64,000 nucleotides of DNA from Methanothermobacter sp. Lineage in GTDB: Archaea; Methanobacteriota; Methanobacteria; Methanobacteriales; DSM-23052. Shown here one piece after another: positions 1-8,596 of this stretch; the stretch's first letter is position 1, and every line of letters begins with the position of its first letter. The notes beneath the pieces were generated by a model, which saw nothing but the letters and a program-made list of their open reading frames with translations, made no database searches and had not been told where the DNA came from. The position numbers were made by a program, and so were the translations under genes. The stretch spans positions 79,267 to 143,266 of the forward strand of contig JASFYN010000001.1 of assembly GCA_030055615.1 (NCBI GenBank), read 5' to 3'.

Positions 1-511
1 GAAACATGTTAGAACTCTCATTCTGTATCATGGGGCTTGTCTGGCTTTCTATTTGCATTTTCTGGGCTACGATTTCTCCTGAAATTCTTGCAAATAATGT
101 TTGTGTTGCTGGTACAATTGCTTGAGTTGCAAGTTGATCTGATGAATCAACATATAAAACGACTGTTGGAGCTTGTCTACTTTTTAAATCGTCATAATTG
201 GGTGGTAGTATAATGGCGGCTTTAACTGTACCGGATTTCACCATCTCTTTTGCTTGATCCGGGTCTGATGTCACTTCTTTGACATCATATAAGCTCATAT
301 TTTTTATAGTTGAGACTGTTTGGTTGGTTACTGGGCCGTGGCTTTGTTCAACTATAACTATTGGGATATTTTCAAGGGATCCTCCCATCCCATAACCAAA
401 GAAAACTATTGCGATTATTGGGAATAGTAGTATGGCTATTAAGCGTGGTTTGTGCCTCCATAATTCCAAGAGGTCTTTTTTGATCATCCACATGATCTTT
501 TTTGTTTCCAT
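1..511 (-). CDS. ABC-2 type transporter permease (partial, C-terminus off the window)
   Basis: Membrane subunit of an ABC exporter. My reading of the minus strand from the ATG at 511 gives a basic amphipathic start (METKKIMWMIKKDLLELW), one strong membrane segment at about residues 24-42, and then an extracytoplasmic domain reaching the window edge. This matches the N-terminal half of DrrB/ABC2-type permeases. The start lies one base after the stop of the ATPase at 513, so the two are translationally linked and presumably form one exporter. The substrate cannot be read from sequence. The remaining membrane segments lie beyond position 1. Confidence 0.8.
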   Translation of the reverse strand, partial: METKKIMWMIKKDLLELWRHKPRLIAILLFPIIAIVFFGYGMGGSLENIPIVIVEQSHGPVTNQTVSTIKNMSLYDVKEVTSDPDQAKEMVKSGTVKAAIILPPNYDDLKSRQAPTVVLYVDSSDQLATQAIVPATQTLFARISGEIVAQKMQIESQTSPMIQNESSNMF

Positions 512-512
512 T

Positions 513-1532
513 TTATTTCACCTTCTCGGATGTTACTTTTATGAAAACATCCTCTAAACTCGGATCTTTTGTTGAAATGGATTTTATAATCCCATCATTG
601 TCTAGGATGGTTTTTATGACAGTATTAACGCCATTTTCTGACCTTTCATCTATCTTTATCGTTATACGATTGCGATGATGCTTTTTGATTGCTATGACTA
701 TTGGTAGTTTCTTTATTTCTTCAATAATTTTATCTGTAAGGTTAATTATGAATACGCTTATTTCTCTACCTTCTCTTTCAACAATTTCGCCCTCTTCACT
801 TTCTTCTTTTATCTTTTTTAATATTTTGGCTACTTTTGATTCTTTTTCTTTGATCACAGCATCTTTGAGTGCTTGTGGAGTGTCAAAGGCTGCTAGTACT
901 CCCTGGTTTATTATGCCTACGTGGTCACAGAGTAGTTCGACTTCGTACATGTCGTGTGAGCAGAGTATTATAGTGTGTCCTTCATTGTTTAATTCACCTA
1001 TGAGATCCCATAGTACTCTTTTGGTTGTTGGGTCTAGGCCGATGGTTGGCTCGTCCAAGAATAAAATTTCTGGTTGGTGTATTAGGCTGGCTACGAGGGA
1101 AACTTTTTGTTGTTGTCCGCCTGATAGGTGTCTTACGAGTTTGTTTTCTGCGTATTTTATGTCGACCATTTCCATGAGTTCGTTGATTCTTTCTTCTTTC
1201 AATTCCGGTGGCATACCATAAAAATCAGCGCATAATTCTATGTTTTCTCTTACTGTAAGATCCTTGTACAAGCTTACGAGTTGTGGTACCATTCCTATTT
1301 TTTGTCTTACATCGTCTGGTTCTTTTATTATGTCATATCCTGCGACTTTGGCCGTGCCACTTGTGGGTGGTATGAGACATGTGAGCATTTTTATTGTGGT
1401 TGTTTTACCGGCTCCGTTAGGGCCTAGGAATCCAAATATTGTCTTGTTTTCTATTTTCATATTTAAGCTATCGACTGCGGTGAAGTCTCCATATTTTTTA
1501 GTTAAATTGAATGTTTCTATGGCATATTTCAT
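513..1532 (-). CDS. ABC transporter ATP-binding protein, DrrA/CcmA-like
   Basis: ATPase subunit of an exporter. Visible in order: Walker A GPNGAGKTT (residues 37-45), a Q-loop near residue 84 (MVPQL), signature LSGGQQQK (about 136-143), Walker B with catalytic Glu (LFLDEPTIGLDP, about 157-168) and the switch His (ILCSHDMYE). About 100 further residues form the C-terminal regulatory domain usual in DrrA-type drug or lipid exporters. It overlaps the upstream PadR gene by 4 nt (ATGA) and is followed one base later by the permease, giving a three-gene regulator-ATPase-permease operon. Substrate unknown; export of a drug-like compound or lipid is the family expectation. Confidence 0.93.
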   Translation of the reverse strand: MKYAIETFNLTKKYGDFTAVDSLNMKIENKTIFGFLGPNGAGKTTTIKMLTCLIPPTSGTAKVAGYDIIKEPDDVRQKIGMVPQLVSLYKDLTVRENIELCADFYGMPPELKEERINELMEMVDIKYAENKLVRHLSGGQQQKVSLVASLIHQPEILFLDEPTIGLDPTTKRVLWDLIGELNNEGHTIILCSHDMYEVELLCDHVGIINQGVLAAFDTPQALKDAVIKEKESKVAKILKKIKEESEEGEIVEREGREISVFIINLTDKIIEEIKKLPIVIAIKKHHRNRITIKIDERSENGVNTVIKTILDNDGIIKSISTKDPSLEDVFIKVTSEKVK

Positions 1533-1921
1533 TTTTTCACTCCTTTTTGCCTTTTTGAAGGTATTTCTTCCCAGAATTCCTCCCAGATCTTCATGATGTG
1601 ATCTTTCATTATATGTTTGATCTTTTGGACTGTTTTTTCACCTTGAGGTGTTATCTTGTAATATTTAACCCTTTTTCCGCCTTTTGATTCCCATTCTCCT
1701 TCTATAAGTCCTCTTTCTTCGAGATCGTGGAGTATTGGATAGATTATACTTGGACCTGGCGGTTTTATCTTGTGTGTCATGCCTTTTATTGAATAAAATT
1801 TGTGGAGTTTTTTCATTATTTCGTATCCGTGGATTCTTTCTTTATTTATCATTAGTAGGATCATTGTCTTCCCGAATCCTCGCATGAAACTTTTTATTAT
1901 GTGATTGTTGTAATCTTTCAT
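1529..1921 (-). CDS. PadR-family transcriptional regulator
   Basis: A winged-helix repressor. The PadR pattern is clear: RIHGYEIMKKL in helix 1, GPSIIYPILHDLEERGLIEGEW across the recognition helix and wing, then YYKITPQGEKTV and a C-terminal dimerisation helix. I start it at the ATG at 1921, preceded by GGTGG, rather than at an in-frame start at 1990, because the upstream residues resemble no PadR protein and run through the promoter. It is the first gene of the ABC exporter operon, so it probably represses its own operon in response to the exported compound. A perfect inverted repeat lies 30 nt upstream of the start. Confidence 0.88.
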   Translation of the reverse strand: MKDYNNHIIKSFMRGFGKTMILLMINKERIHGYEIMKKLHKFYSIKGMTHKIKPPGPSIIYPILHDLEERGLIEGEWESKGGKRVKYYKITPQGEKTVQKIKHIMKDHIMKIWEEFWEEIPSKRQKGVKK

Positions 1922-1950
1922 AGTAAGCCACCCATTATATAAGTTTTGTG

Positions 1951-1971
1951 ATATATCAAATTTTGATATAT
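1951..1971. promoter_or_regulatory. Palindromic operator between padR and the divergent gene
   Basis: A 21-bp perfect inverted repeat with 10-bp arms (ATATATCAAA and its complement) around one central T. On the plus strand it runs into the A/T-rich TATA-like stretch near 1968-1977, about 45-50 nt before the divergent ATG at 2020. On the minus strand it abuts the probable TATA box of the PadR operon (about 1936-1944). The position fits an autoregulatory PadR operator that could control both directions. Binding by this PadR is inference. Confidence 0.6.
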
Positions 1972-2019
1972 ATAAATTTTTATCCACCACAAAAGAAAAA
2001 TAAAAGGAGGGGGTCTAGC

Positions 2020-2775
2020 ATGAAACTTGGCTTTTCTACACTGGCATTATTCATGAAAACAGTTGAGGAAATGCTGGAAATAGCATCAAAAGATGGTTTC
2101 CAACTCATCGAAGTACTCTGCGAAGGTCCGTATTGGCCAAGAAGATTACTGGAAGATAGATTATTCATAGAATCTTTAGAATCCTATGATGTTGAATTAT
2201 TCCTACATGCACCTACAATTGACCTTAACCCTGCCAGCATAAACCAAGGCATCAGAGAGGAAACCAAAAAACAGACAATTGAAACGATAGAATTAGCCTA
2301 TAATATTGGTGCAACCACCATAACAACACACCCAGGACTCATACATAGAAAAGAAGAGAGAATAAGAAACATGGCACTTGAATTTGCGAAAGAAACACTC
2401 AGGGATTGTTCCATTTATGCAGAAGATCTTGGAGTTAAGCTTTCCATCGAAAACATGCCAGGCCGCTATTCCTACCTTTGCAACAATCCCCGTGAACATG
2501 AAGAATTCATCAAAGCTTGTGAGTGCTCTGCCACAGTGGACATAGGACATGCCAATACAACCGGTGACCTTGAAAATTTCTTCAAAATTGAAGATATAGC
2601 ATATTATCATATAAACGATAATAATGGTAAAAAAGATGAACATTTACCAGTTGGTGAAGGCAGCCTTAATTTAAAACTACTCAAACATGTCAAAAAAGGT
2701 ATAATAGAAGTTAACGATTATAAAAATGTCCTAAAAAGCAAATCAAGGATCAAAAAATTAATAAAAAGATTATAG
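2020..2775 (+). CDS. Sugar phosphate isomerase/epimerase family (AP endonuclease 2-like TIM barrel)
   Basis: A 251-residue xylose-isomerase-like TIM barrel. Family features seen: MKLGFSTLALF on strand 1, IEVLCEG, FLHAPT, TTITTHPG, LSIENMPG with the metal-ligand Glu, ATVDIGHAN with Asp and His, and YYHINDNNGKKDEHLPVGEG near the end. These are the His/Glu/Asp metal ligands of endonuclease IV-like and isomerase-like barrels. I chose the ATG at 2020 because AGGAGGGGG lies just upstream; the longer in-frame extension crosses the promoter. Substrate not assignable; archaeal relatives are annotated only by fold. Confidence 0.8.
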   Translation: MKLGFSTLALFMKTVEEMLEIASKDGFQLIEVLCEGPYWPRRLLEDRLFIESLESYDVELFLHAPTIDLNPASINQGIREETKKQTIETIELAYNIGATTITTHPGLIHRKEERIRNMALEFAKETLRDCSIYAEDLGVKLSIENMPGRYSYLCNNPREHEEFIKACECSATVDIGHANTTGDLENFFKIEDIAYYHINDNNGKKDEHLPVGEGSLNLKLLKHVKKGIIEVNDYKNVLKSKSRIKKLIKRL

Positions 2776-2785
2776 GACTATGATT

Positions 2786-3580
2786 CTAAAATTTTATGTC
2801 TAAGATCTCCTTTATATTATATATGATGATATCAGCAACTTTTAAAAGCTTATCATGAACCTTATTATCCTGTTGTAAAGTTAGAACACCAATATCTGCC
2901 TCTTTAAGTGCTAGGATGTCATTAAGACCATCACCAACCATCATAACCTTGTTATATTCTTTTTTGAGCTTTTTTATGACAAGAGCTTTCCCTTTTGCAT
3001 CTACTGTAGCAAAAACATTTGAAGTTGGTATATTAATCGTGTTCGCGAGCTTCTCTAAAGCCCCTTTCCTGTCACCAGAGGCAACATAAATATCTATACC
3101 CCTCTTTTTAAGCTCTGATACGACATCTAAAACTTCTGGGAATAATTTACCACCAGCTGTTATGGTGAACTCAACTATTCCTTTTTCTATATTGAGTATG
3201 AACCCTGAACCACTACATATCTCAATATCATATCCCCTCTCTAAAACAGCCCTTATGGTATCCTGTATATCTTTGACTTTACTATTATCATCCTTTAGTA
3301 TATTTAAGATTTCATCCTTGGTTATATCAATATTGGAGTAACTTATACCCAAATCTATATTATTTCGTATTATGAAATTATATATGGTCTGGTTCGGCCT
3401 AGCGTTAATTATACAAGATGCAGGATCTGTCTGGAGAACTACAAGGGCCCTGTTTTTTTTATACTCGACCAGATCTAGTGAACTGATAAAATCACAGATC
3501 TTACCTGTTTTAATTTTTTTGATCGCCCTATACCTTTCAGTAAGAGTTCCTGAATTATCAAATACAATAGCTTTCTTCAT
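2786..3580 (-). CDS. HAD-superfamily phosphatase, soluble P-type-ATPase-like
   Basis: Motif I is FDNSGTLT with nucleophile Asp8. The second acidic residue usual in phosphatases (DxD) is replaced by Ser, so it resembles the DKTGT of P-type ATPases. Motif II (VASGDRKGA), the Lys of motif III (GKALVIKKLKKE) and motif IV (MVGDGLNDILALKEADIGV) are all present. There are no membrane segments, so this is a free P-domain-like enzyme, as described for some methanogen proteins with phosphatase activity. About 100 residues between motifs I and II form a cap. Start taken at the ATG at 3580. Substrate unknown. Confidence 0.8.
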   Translation of the reverse strand: MKKAIVFDNSGTLTERYRAIKKIKTGKICDFISSLDLVEYKKNRALVVLQTDPASCIINARPNQTIYNFIIRNNIDLGISYSNIDITKDEILNILKDDNSKVKDIQDTIRAVLERGYDIEICSGSGFILNIEKGIVEFTITAGGKLFPEVLDVVSELKKRGIDIYVASGDRKGALEKLANTINIPTSNVFATVDAKGKALVIKKLKKEYNKVMMVGDGLNDILALKEADIGVLTLQQDNKVHDKLLKVADIIIYNIKEILDIKF

Positions 3581-3613
3581 CAAAAAAATTATTTCTCGTT
3601 TATCAAAAAAATA

Positions 3614-4240
3614 TTATGCTACTAGACTATTAAAAAATGTGAAAATAAAATATGATCCAACTATAATGAGGAAAACGCCACAAGCTAATATTATAAACTT
3701 GTAACTACTTTTTAATATTAGTTTACCCCTAGCAGAAAAGAATGAGACAATACCATACCATGCAAAATCTGAAGACCAATGCCCGATGAGAAAAGCTGCC
3801 AATCCTGTCAATTTCGCCAATTCCATGCCCTTAAACATCAATGCAGCGCCTACAGTACCCCACCATATAAAAAAGTACGGATTTGAAACACTAGTCATAA
3901 AACCTTTAGACACCAAGCCAAAATCCTTAAAATCTCCAGATTCCATTATAGGAGTTGTATCCCGCATCATATTCAAACCCAAGAATATCATAACAGCCCC
4001 ACCTATCAAACCCACCCAGGCAGATGCCAAAGAAGAAGTTATCAACCAACTCAACCCCCCCAGTATGAGTAGAATAAGCAAAACTTCTCCTATAACATGG
4101 CCTAATACTAACAATGGGCCCGCCTTAGATCCTTTTTTAAGTGAATCTGAAATCGTCACTGTTAAAAGAGGACCTGGGGCCATGGCACCTGAAAGTCCGA
4201 TCATAAAGGAGGTTCCGGCGAAAAGTAGAATCTCTAGCAT
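3614..4240 (-). CDS. LysE/RhtB-family transporter
   Basis: A 208-residue integral membrane protein with about six hydrophobic segments. Its start, GLSGAMAPGPLLTVTISDSLKKG, is the LysE-family signature (the G..PGP element in helix 1 followed by a basic loop). The family exports amino acids and sometimes metals; which one cannot be told here. GTGAT sits just before the ATG at 4240. The gene follows a 51-residue ORF by 9 nt on the same strand and probably forms a small operon with it. No regulator of the LysG type adjoins. Confidence 0.85.
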   Translation of the reverse strand: MLEILLFAGTSFMIGLSGAMAPGPLLTVTISDSLKKGSKAGPLLVLGHVIGEVLLILLILGGLSWLITSSLASAWVGLIGGAVMIFLGLNMMRDTTPIMESGDFKDFGLVSKGFMTSVSNPYFFIWWGTVGAALMFKGMELAKLTGLAAFLIGHWSSDFAWYGIVSFFSARGKLILKSSYKFIILACGVFLIIVGSYFIFTFFNSLVA

Positions 4241-4249
4241 CTAATCACA

Positions 4250-4405
4250 CTAGGCACACTCATTAAGTATTTTCATGATCTGGGTTAAATGGTAATCTAT
4301 CCTTTCCATATCCTCCTTTTTAAGCGCCCTTGTCCTGCTGAGAATCTTCATCCTCTCATAAACATGATCCATCCGAATTAAAAGACTACTAATATAAGAT
4401 TCCAT
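4250..4405 (-). CDS. Small conserved-looking protein, 51 aa, unknown function
   Basis: Starts at the ATG at 4405 behind AAGGGG with 9-nt spacing (a longer in-frame form from 4432 is less likely). The product is mostly helical and charged, with the pattern MDHVYERMKILSRTRALKKEDMERIDYHLTQIMKILNEC, suggesting a short coiled coil or helical hairpin ending near a single Cys. It lies 9 nt upstream of the LysE-type transporter. No homologous family recognised. Coding status rests on the ribosome-binding site, the spacing and the protein-like composition. Confidence 0.55.
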   Translation of the reverse strand: MESYISSLLIRMDHVYERMKILSRTRALKKEDMERIDYHLTQIMKILNECA

Positions 4406-4494
4406 TAAAAACATCCCCTTCAAACATATCATCTCTTATTATATTCTGATATATTATTATCTTTTTCGGCGAACATCTCACCCTATAATGGATA

Positions 4495-4511
4495 AAAGGA
4501 ATATTTCCTTT
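4495..4511. repeat. Short inverted repeat in intergenic region
   Basis: AAAGGAA and TTCCTTT, 7-bp arms separated by 3 nt, in the 255-nt gap between the LysE-type operon promoter and the alanine dehydrogenase stop. It lies about 90 nt upstream of the minus-strand start at 4405. It could be a regulatory site or chance in A/T-rich DNA. Nothing else recognisable lies in this gap apart from a TATA-like stretch near 4437-4446. Confidence 0.35.
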
Positions 4512-4660
4512 AGGAACTTTCACAACATAAAAAATGGTTCAAAGTTGAATTAAAAAAATAATCCAAATGCTGTTGGGCTCTGTAAAAAATACTGGAATTA
4601 AAAGCTAAGTTAAAGTAAAACCCATCAATGCTGGGAATCCACCCTCTAATAACAAATAGT

Positions 4661-5647
4661 TCATTTCATGAAGTTTATTTTAACTCCTATTTTCTTCTTT
4701 AAGGCCCTTTCATATATCAATGCTGCTGTTGCCATATCTTGTACCGATAAGCCCGTTGAATCAAATATGGTTATCTCATCGTCTTTGATCCTCCCTGGAA
4801 TTTCACCTATTATAAGCTGGCCTAAAGTACCTGCTATATCATCCTTTGATAATAGGCCTTCCTTGAGGGGTACATTTATTTCGCCACTATGAGAAGCTTG
4901 TTCCCACGAATCTACGAAAACTCGCCCCCTTATGAGTATCTTAGGATCTAATTCTTGTTTACCGGGGGCGTCGGCCCCGATTGCACATATATGAACACCT
5001 GGAGGTGTCCAATCCGATTTTATAATGGGTTTGGTTGAAGGGGTTGCCGTGACTATAATATCCTTGCCTTTAACAGCTTCCTTGGCAGTGCTTGCGGGTA
5101 TAACATCTATACCATATTTTTTAGATGTTTTCTTTGCGAATTCTTCCCTGGTTGATGGTGTGCGACAGTATACGCTAACCTCCTCAATATCTAATACGCT
5201 TTTAATGGCCATAAGCTGGGTGTATGCTTGTCTACCAGCCCCTATTATGCCAAGTTTTTTCGAGTCTGGTCTCGCAAGATATTTTGCTGATATTCCCCCA
5301 GCGGCTCCGGTTCTCATATCCGTAACCCAAGTACCGTCCATTATCGTAAGTGGAAAACCATCCTCCGGGTCAACTAGTTCTATGATGGCCATTACCGTAG
5401 GTAGGGAATATTTCTTGGGATTTTTTGGATGGGAATTAACACATTTCACCCCAGCCACTCCTGGACCTTCTAGGTAGGATGGCATGATCCTAAGATCGCC
5501 CTCAGTGAAAAATAGATAACTTTTAGGGGGCATTTGAACCCTACCAAGGGCATACTCCTTGAATGCTTCTTCGACAACTACTAGGACGTCATCCATGTCT
5601 ACAAGATCTTCGATGTCACTTTTTTTTAATAGTAGAGTTTTTTTCAT
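4661..5647 (-). CDS. ala: Alanine dehydrogenase, ornithine cyclodeaminase/mu-crystallin family
   Basis: A 328-residue NAD-dependent enzyme of the OCD/mu-crystallin fold. In archaea this fold includes an alanine dehydrogenase interconverting alanine and pyruvate plus ammonia. Visible are the substrate-binding start (YALGRVQMPPKSYLFF), GTWVTDMRTGAAGGISAKYLA, the Rossmann loop LGIIGAGRQAYTQLMA (about 140-155), VTATPSTKPI, CAIGADAPGKQELDP and the late IFDSTGLSVQDMATA. GGTGAG precedes the ATG at 5647. Ornithine cyclodeaminase or another imine reductase cannot be excluded by sequence alone. It is divergent from gatA with only 76 nt between starts. Confidence 0.8.
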   Translation of the reverse strand: MKKTLLLKKSDIEDLVDMDDVLVVVEEAFKEYALGRVQMPPKSYLFFTEGDLRIMPSYLEGPGVAGVKCVNSHPKNPKKYSLPTVMAIIELVDPEDGFPLTIMDGTWVTDMRTGAAGGISAKYLARPDSKKLGIIGAGRQAYTQLMAIKSVLDIEEVSVYCRTPSTREEFAKKTSKKYGIDVIPASTAKEAVKGKDIIVTATPSTKPIIKSDWTPPGVHICAIGADAPGKQELDPKILIRGRVFVDSWEQASHSGEINVPLKEGLLSKDDIAGTLGQLIIGEIPGRIKDDEITIFDSTGLSVQDMATAALIYERALKKKIGVKINFMK

Positions 5648-5723
5648 CTGCTCACCATAACCAGCATATGTGGATAAAATCTTATATGTGTATAATTTAT
5701 CACTTTAATAAAGGGTGTTATCA

Positions 5724-7103
5724 ATGGATATCGCTAGTAAAGTTGAGGCAATCAAAGAACATGAACTAACAGCAGAAGAAAATGTTAAAAATTTCTTAGA
5801 GATCATAAATGAAAAGAACTCCAAGATAAACGCTTTCATAGAAATAAACAAGGAGTATGCTATTAAAAAGGCTACTGAAATCGATTCAAAGATATCAAAA
5901 GGTGAAAAGCTCGGTAGATTAGCCGGTTTAGTGATCGGTGTGAAAAGTAACATTAATGTTAAAGATTTCATGATCTCGGCAGCTTCTAAGACCCTTGAAA
6001 ATTACCGTGGAAGTTATGATGCCACAGTCATAGAAAGGATAAAAAGAGAAGATGGTATAATTATTGGGATGACCAACATGGACGAATTTGCAGCTGGCAG
6101 CTCCACTGAAACATCCTATTTTGGCGTGACAGACAATCCAGCAGCAGAGGGCAGAATACCCGGAGGCTCAAGTGGAGGTAGCGCAGCTGCAATAGCAGCT
6201 CAAATGTGTGACTTAACCCTCGGATCAGACACTGGAGGATCCATAAGAAACCCAGCATCACACTGTGGCGTTTACGGATTCAAACCAACTTACGGTCTTG
6301 TATCCCGACAAGGCCTCCTGGACCTTGCCATGAGCTTCGACCAAATAGGACCACTATCAAATGACCTATATGGCATAGGACTATTACTTGATGTTATAAG
6401 TGGCTACGATCCCAAGGATCCTACAACAATAAAATCTGAAGGAACATCCTTCATTGGATTATTCGATGAAGAGAGATCAGATTTAACATTTGGGGTTGTG
6501 AAAGAATTCCATGAAGTTACAGACGATCCAATAGTTGATATAATAGAGGATACCATCAACTTGCTTAGAGAAGAAGGCTATAATGTGGTTGAACTCCCCT
6601 TTAAATATATTGACCTTTGCCTGCCAACCTACTATCTTATAAATTATGTGGAGTTTTTTTCTGCAACTAGAAAATATGATGGGAGGAAATACGGTTATAA
6701 AATTGAGGATGTCTGCGGTGAAGAAGTTCTAAGAAGAATACAAATTGGATCATATATAAGCCAGAAAGAATTCTCTGGTAAATATTATAGGCGAGCCCTC
6801 CAAGCACGCTCACTCATAAGAAGAGAAATAGAAAAAGTTCTCAAAAACGTTGATGTCATATTAGGACCCACAGTCCCTAAATTACCGCACAAGATTGGAA
6901 CATCTCTCACACCAATGGAAATGTACTCTTATGACATTTTAACAGTTATAGCGAACTTGGCAGGTATACCGGCTGCTAGCATGAAAATAGGTAAAGTTAA
7001 AGGGATCCCTGTAGGTTTACAGTTACAAGCCAAACCATTAGAAGATTGGAAAATCATGAAAGCCATGATAGAGATAGAATCAATACTTAAAGGACGAAGA
7101 TGA
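5724..7103 (+). CDS. gatA: Glutamyl-tRNA(Gln)/aspartyl-tRNA(Asn) amidotransferase subunit A
   Basis: Amidase subunit of GatCAB, which liberates ammonia from glutamine for conversion of mischarged Asp-tRNA(Asn) or Glu-tRNA(Gln). The amidase-signature triad is present: Lys74 (IGVKSN), the cis-Ser at about 149 (PGGSSGGSAAA) and the nucleophile at about Ser173 (GSDTGGSIRNPA). The length, 459 residues, is normal. I start at the ATG at 5724, just behind AGGGTG; a GTG at 5715 is part of that ribosome-binding site. gatB and gatC are not adjacent. The stop overlaps the next start by 4 nt (ATGA), so the two are coupled. Confidence 0.93.
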   Translation: MDIASKVEAIKEHELTAEENVKNFLEIINEKNSKINAFIEINKEYAIKKATEIDSKISKGEKLGRLAGLVIGVKSNINVKDFMISAASKTLENYRGSYDATVIERIKREDGIIIGMTNMDEFAAGSSTETSYFGVTDNPAAEGRIPGGSSGGSAAAIAAQMCDLTLGSDTGGSIRNPASHCGVYGFKPTYGLVSRQGLLDLAMSFDQIGPLSNDLYGIGLLLDVISGYDPKDPTTIKSEGTSFIGLFDEERSDLTFGVVKEFHEVTDDPIVDIIEDTINLLREEGYNVVELPFKYIDLCLPTYYLINYVEFFSATRKYDGRKYGYKIEDVCGEEVLRRIQIGSYISQKEFSGKYYRRALQARSLIRREIEKVLKNVDVILGPTVPKLPHKIGTSLTPMEMYSYDILTVIANLAGIPAASMKIGKVKGIPVGLQLQAKPLEDWKIMKAMIEIESILKGRR

Positions 7104-8596
7104 TGAGGATAGGATTAGCATATTTGAAAGGTTCAGTACCAGCTTTTGAAGATTTCGGCAACTTACCCACAGATATCGTCAAAGAAAATGGCCTAGTCAA
7201 AGGCGAACCAGCCCACAAAGTACTAGATGGTCTGATAATTCCTGGAGGCAGCATAATAGAATCTGGTTCGATAAGTTCGGATTTTGCCCGTGAAGTCAAA
7301 GAAATCGCAAAAGACGGTTTCATCATAGGTATATGCTCAGGATTCCAAGTACTTGGTGAAGAAACTAATATAGGTCGAAGATCTCCCTATCCAATTAAGA
7401 GGGAGGGTTTGGGCCTTCTAAATGTTAATTTTGAGCCCATGATAAATAATGATAGGGTTGAAGCTTCCGTTGTTGGTGAATCATTCATGACAAAGGGTCT
7501 TGTTGGAACCACCATAATAGGATTCCATTGCCACACCTATGGGGCGATAAAAGGAGATGCAAAGCCTATATTCTACTCAAAGATAAAAAGGAGCGATTAT
7601 AAGGATAATCCCCAAGAGATCTTATCAGGAGTTTGTAACGATGAAGGGAATATACTAGGCACTTTAATCCATGGTTGCCTTGATTATAATCCAAGACTAG
7701 TTGAAAACATCTTAGAATTTTTAGGTGCAAATGAGGCGGACAAAGAAAAGATACTAAAACTTAACAGCCTCCTCATCAAAAAGATAAAATCCGAATTGGC
7801 CATTGACACGAATATCAAAATCCCAGAGAACAGAAAAGGGCCTGATCGTCCATTGATGGTAATGATAGCAGGTACAGGGTCTGGTTCAGGTAAAACATTT
7901 ATAACCACGGGTATTGCAGGGGCGCTCCGCAAGAGAGGATTCAAAGTAGGGGTATTAAAGGTTGGACCTGATGTAAGGGATATAGTACCAGCACTTTACC
8001 TTATAAAAGAGAAAATGGAAGAATACTCTTCTATAAGAATAGCCGACCTTGGTTGGATGCCACTTGAAAATGTTCTAAAGAGATTAAAAGATTCAAATTA
8101 TGACATTGTTATCATAGAGGGTGTTATGAGTAGCATAACAGGGATGCTAAATGAAAAGACTCCATACTCATCTGCTGAAATAGCATTCGCCGCTGACATA
8201 CCAGTAATATTAGTTTCAAATTGTAGTAAAGGTGGTATAGAATCAGCAGCGCTTGAGACAGTGGCCCATGGAAAGCTAATGAAAAAATTAGGAATTGAAA
8301 TAGGAGGGGTTATCCTTAACAGAGTCTATGATGATAAGATATTCATGAAGGCCGCGGATTTCATAAAACACGCGTTAGACTGTGATTTCATTTATAAGCT
8401 CCCAAAAGTCGATATTAGTGAGAGGGGTGGAACCCCAGAAATAGAAATCAAACTCGAAGATTTTTGTATTACAGCCTTAAAAACAATCGAAGAAAATATT
8501 AACATTTCAGAGATATGCTCAGTAGCTTGTAAACCTTCATTTAGAGGGTATATTCCAATAAAAGTTCTGGAGGAGAAATTTAAACACAGTTTATAG
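7100..8596 (+). CDS. Cobyrinate a,c-diamide synthase/cobyric acid synthase-like protein with swapped domains
   Basis: A 498-residue two-domain protein. Residues 1 to about 225 are a class I (triad) glutaminase of the CobB/CobQ type, with LIIPGGSIIESG, nucleophile Cys in GICSGFQVLGE and the late His in GTLIHGCLDYNP. From about residue 250 comes a dethiobiotin-synthetase-like P-loop domain: MIAGTGSGSGKTFITTGIAGAL, VLKVGPDV, VIIEGVMSS and VILVSNCSKGG. In CbiA, CbiP and CfbB the P-loop domain comes first, so the order here is reversed. Likely an ATP-dependent amidase, possibly on a corrinoid or tetrapyrrole, but the substrate is unproven. Translationally coupled to gatA. Confidence 0.75.
   Translation: MMRIGLAYLKGSVPAFEDFGNLPTDIVKENGLVKGEPAHKVLDGLIIPGGSIIESGSISSDFAREVKEIAKDGFIIGICSGFQVLGEETNIGRRSPYPIKREGLGLLNVNFEPMINNDRVEASVVGESFMTKGLVGTTIIGFHCHTYGAIKGDAKPIFYSKIKRSDYKDNPQEILSGVCNDEGNILGTLIHGCLDYNPRLVENILEFLGANEADKEKILKLNSLLIKKIKSELAIDTNIKIPENRKGPDRPLMVMIAGTGSGSGKTFITTGIAGALRKRGFKVGVLKVGPDVRDIVPALYLIKEKMEEYSSIRIADLGWMPLENVLKRLKDSNYDIVIIEGVMSSITGMLNEKTPYSSAEIAFAADIPVILVSNCSKGGIESAALETVAHGKLMKKLGIEIGGVILNRVYDDKIFMKAADFIKHALDCDFIYKLPKVDISERGGTPEIEIKLEDFCITALKTIEENINISEICSVACKPSFRGYIPIKVLEEKFKHSL

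Noticed and set aside
685-1221. Plus-strand 178-aa ORF inside the ABC ATPase gene
   Set aside because: Opposite-strand shadow of a well-defined ATPase with all motifs on the minus strand.
4433-4660. Possible short gene or RNA in the gap before alanine dehydrogenase
   Set aside because: No open frame with a ribosome-binding site and no convincing fold beyond a 7-bp inverted repeat.
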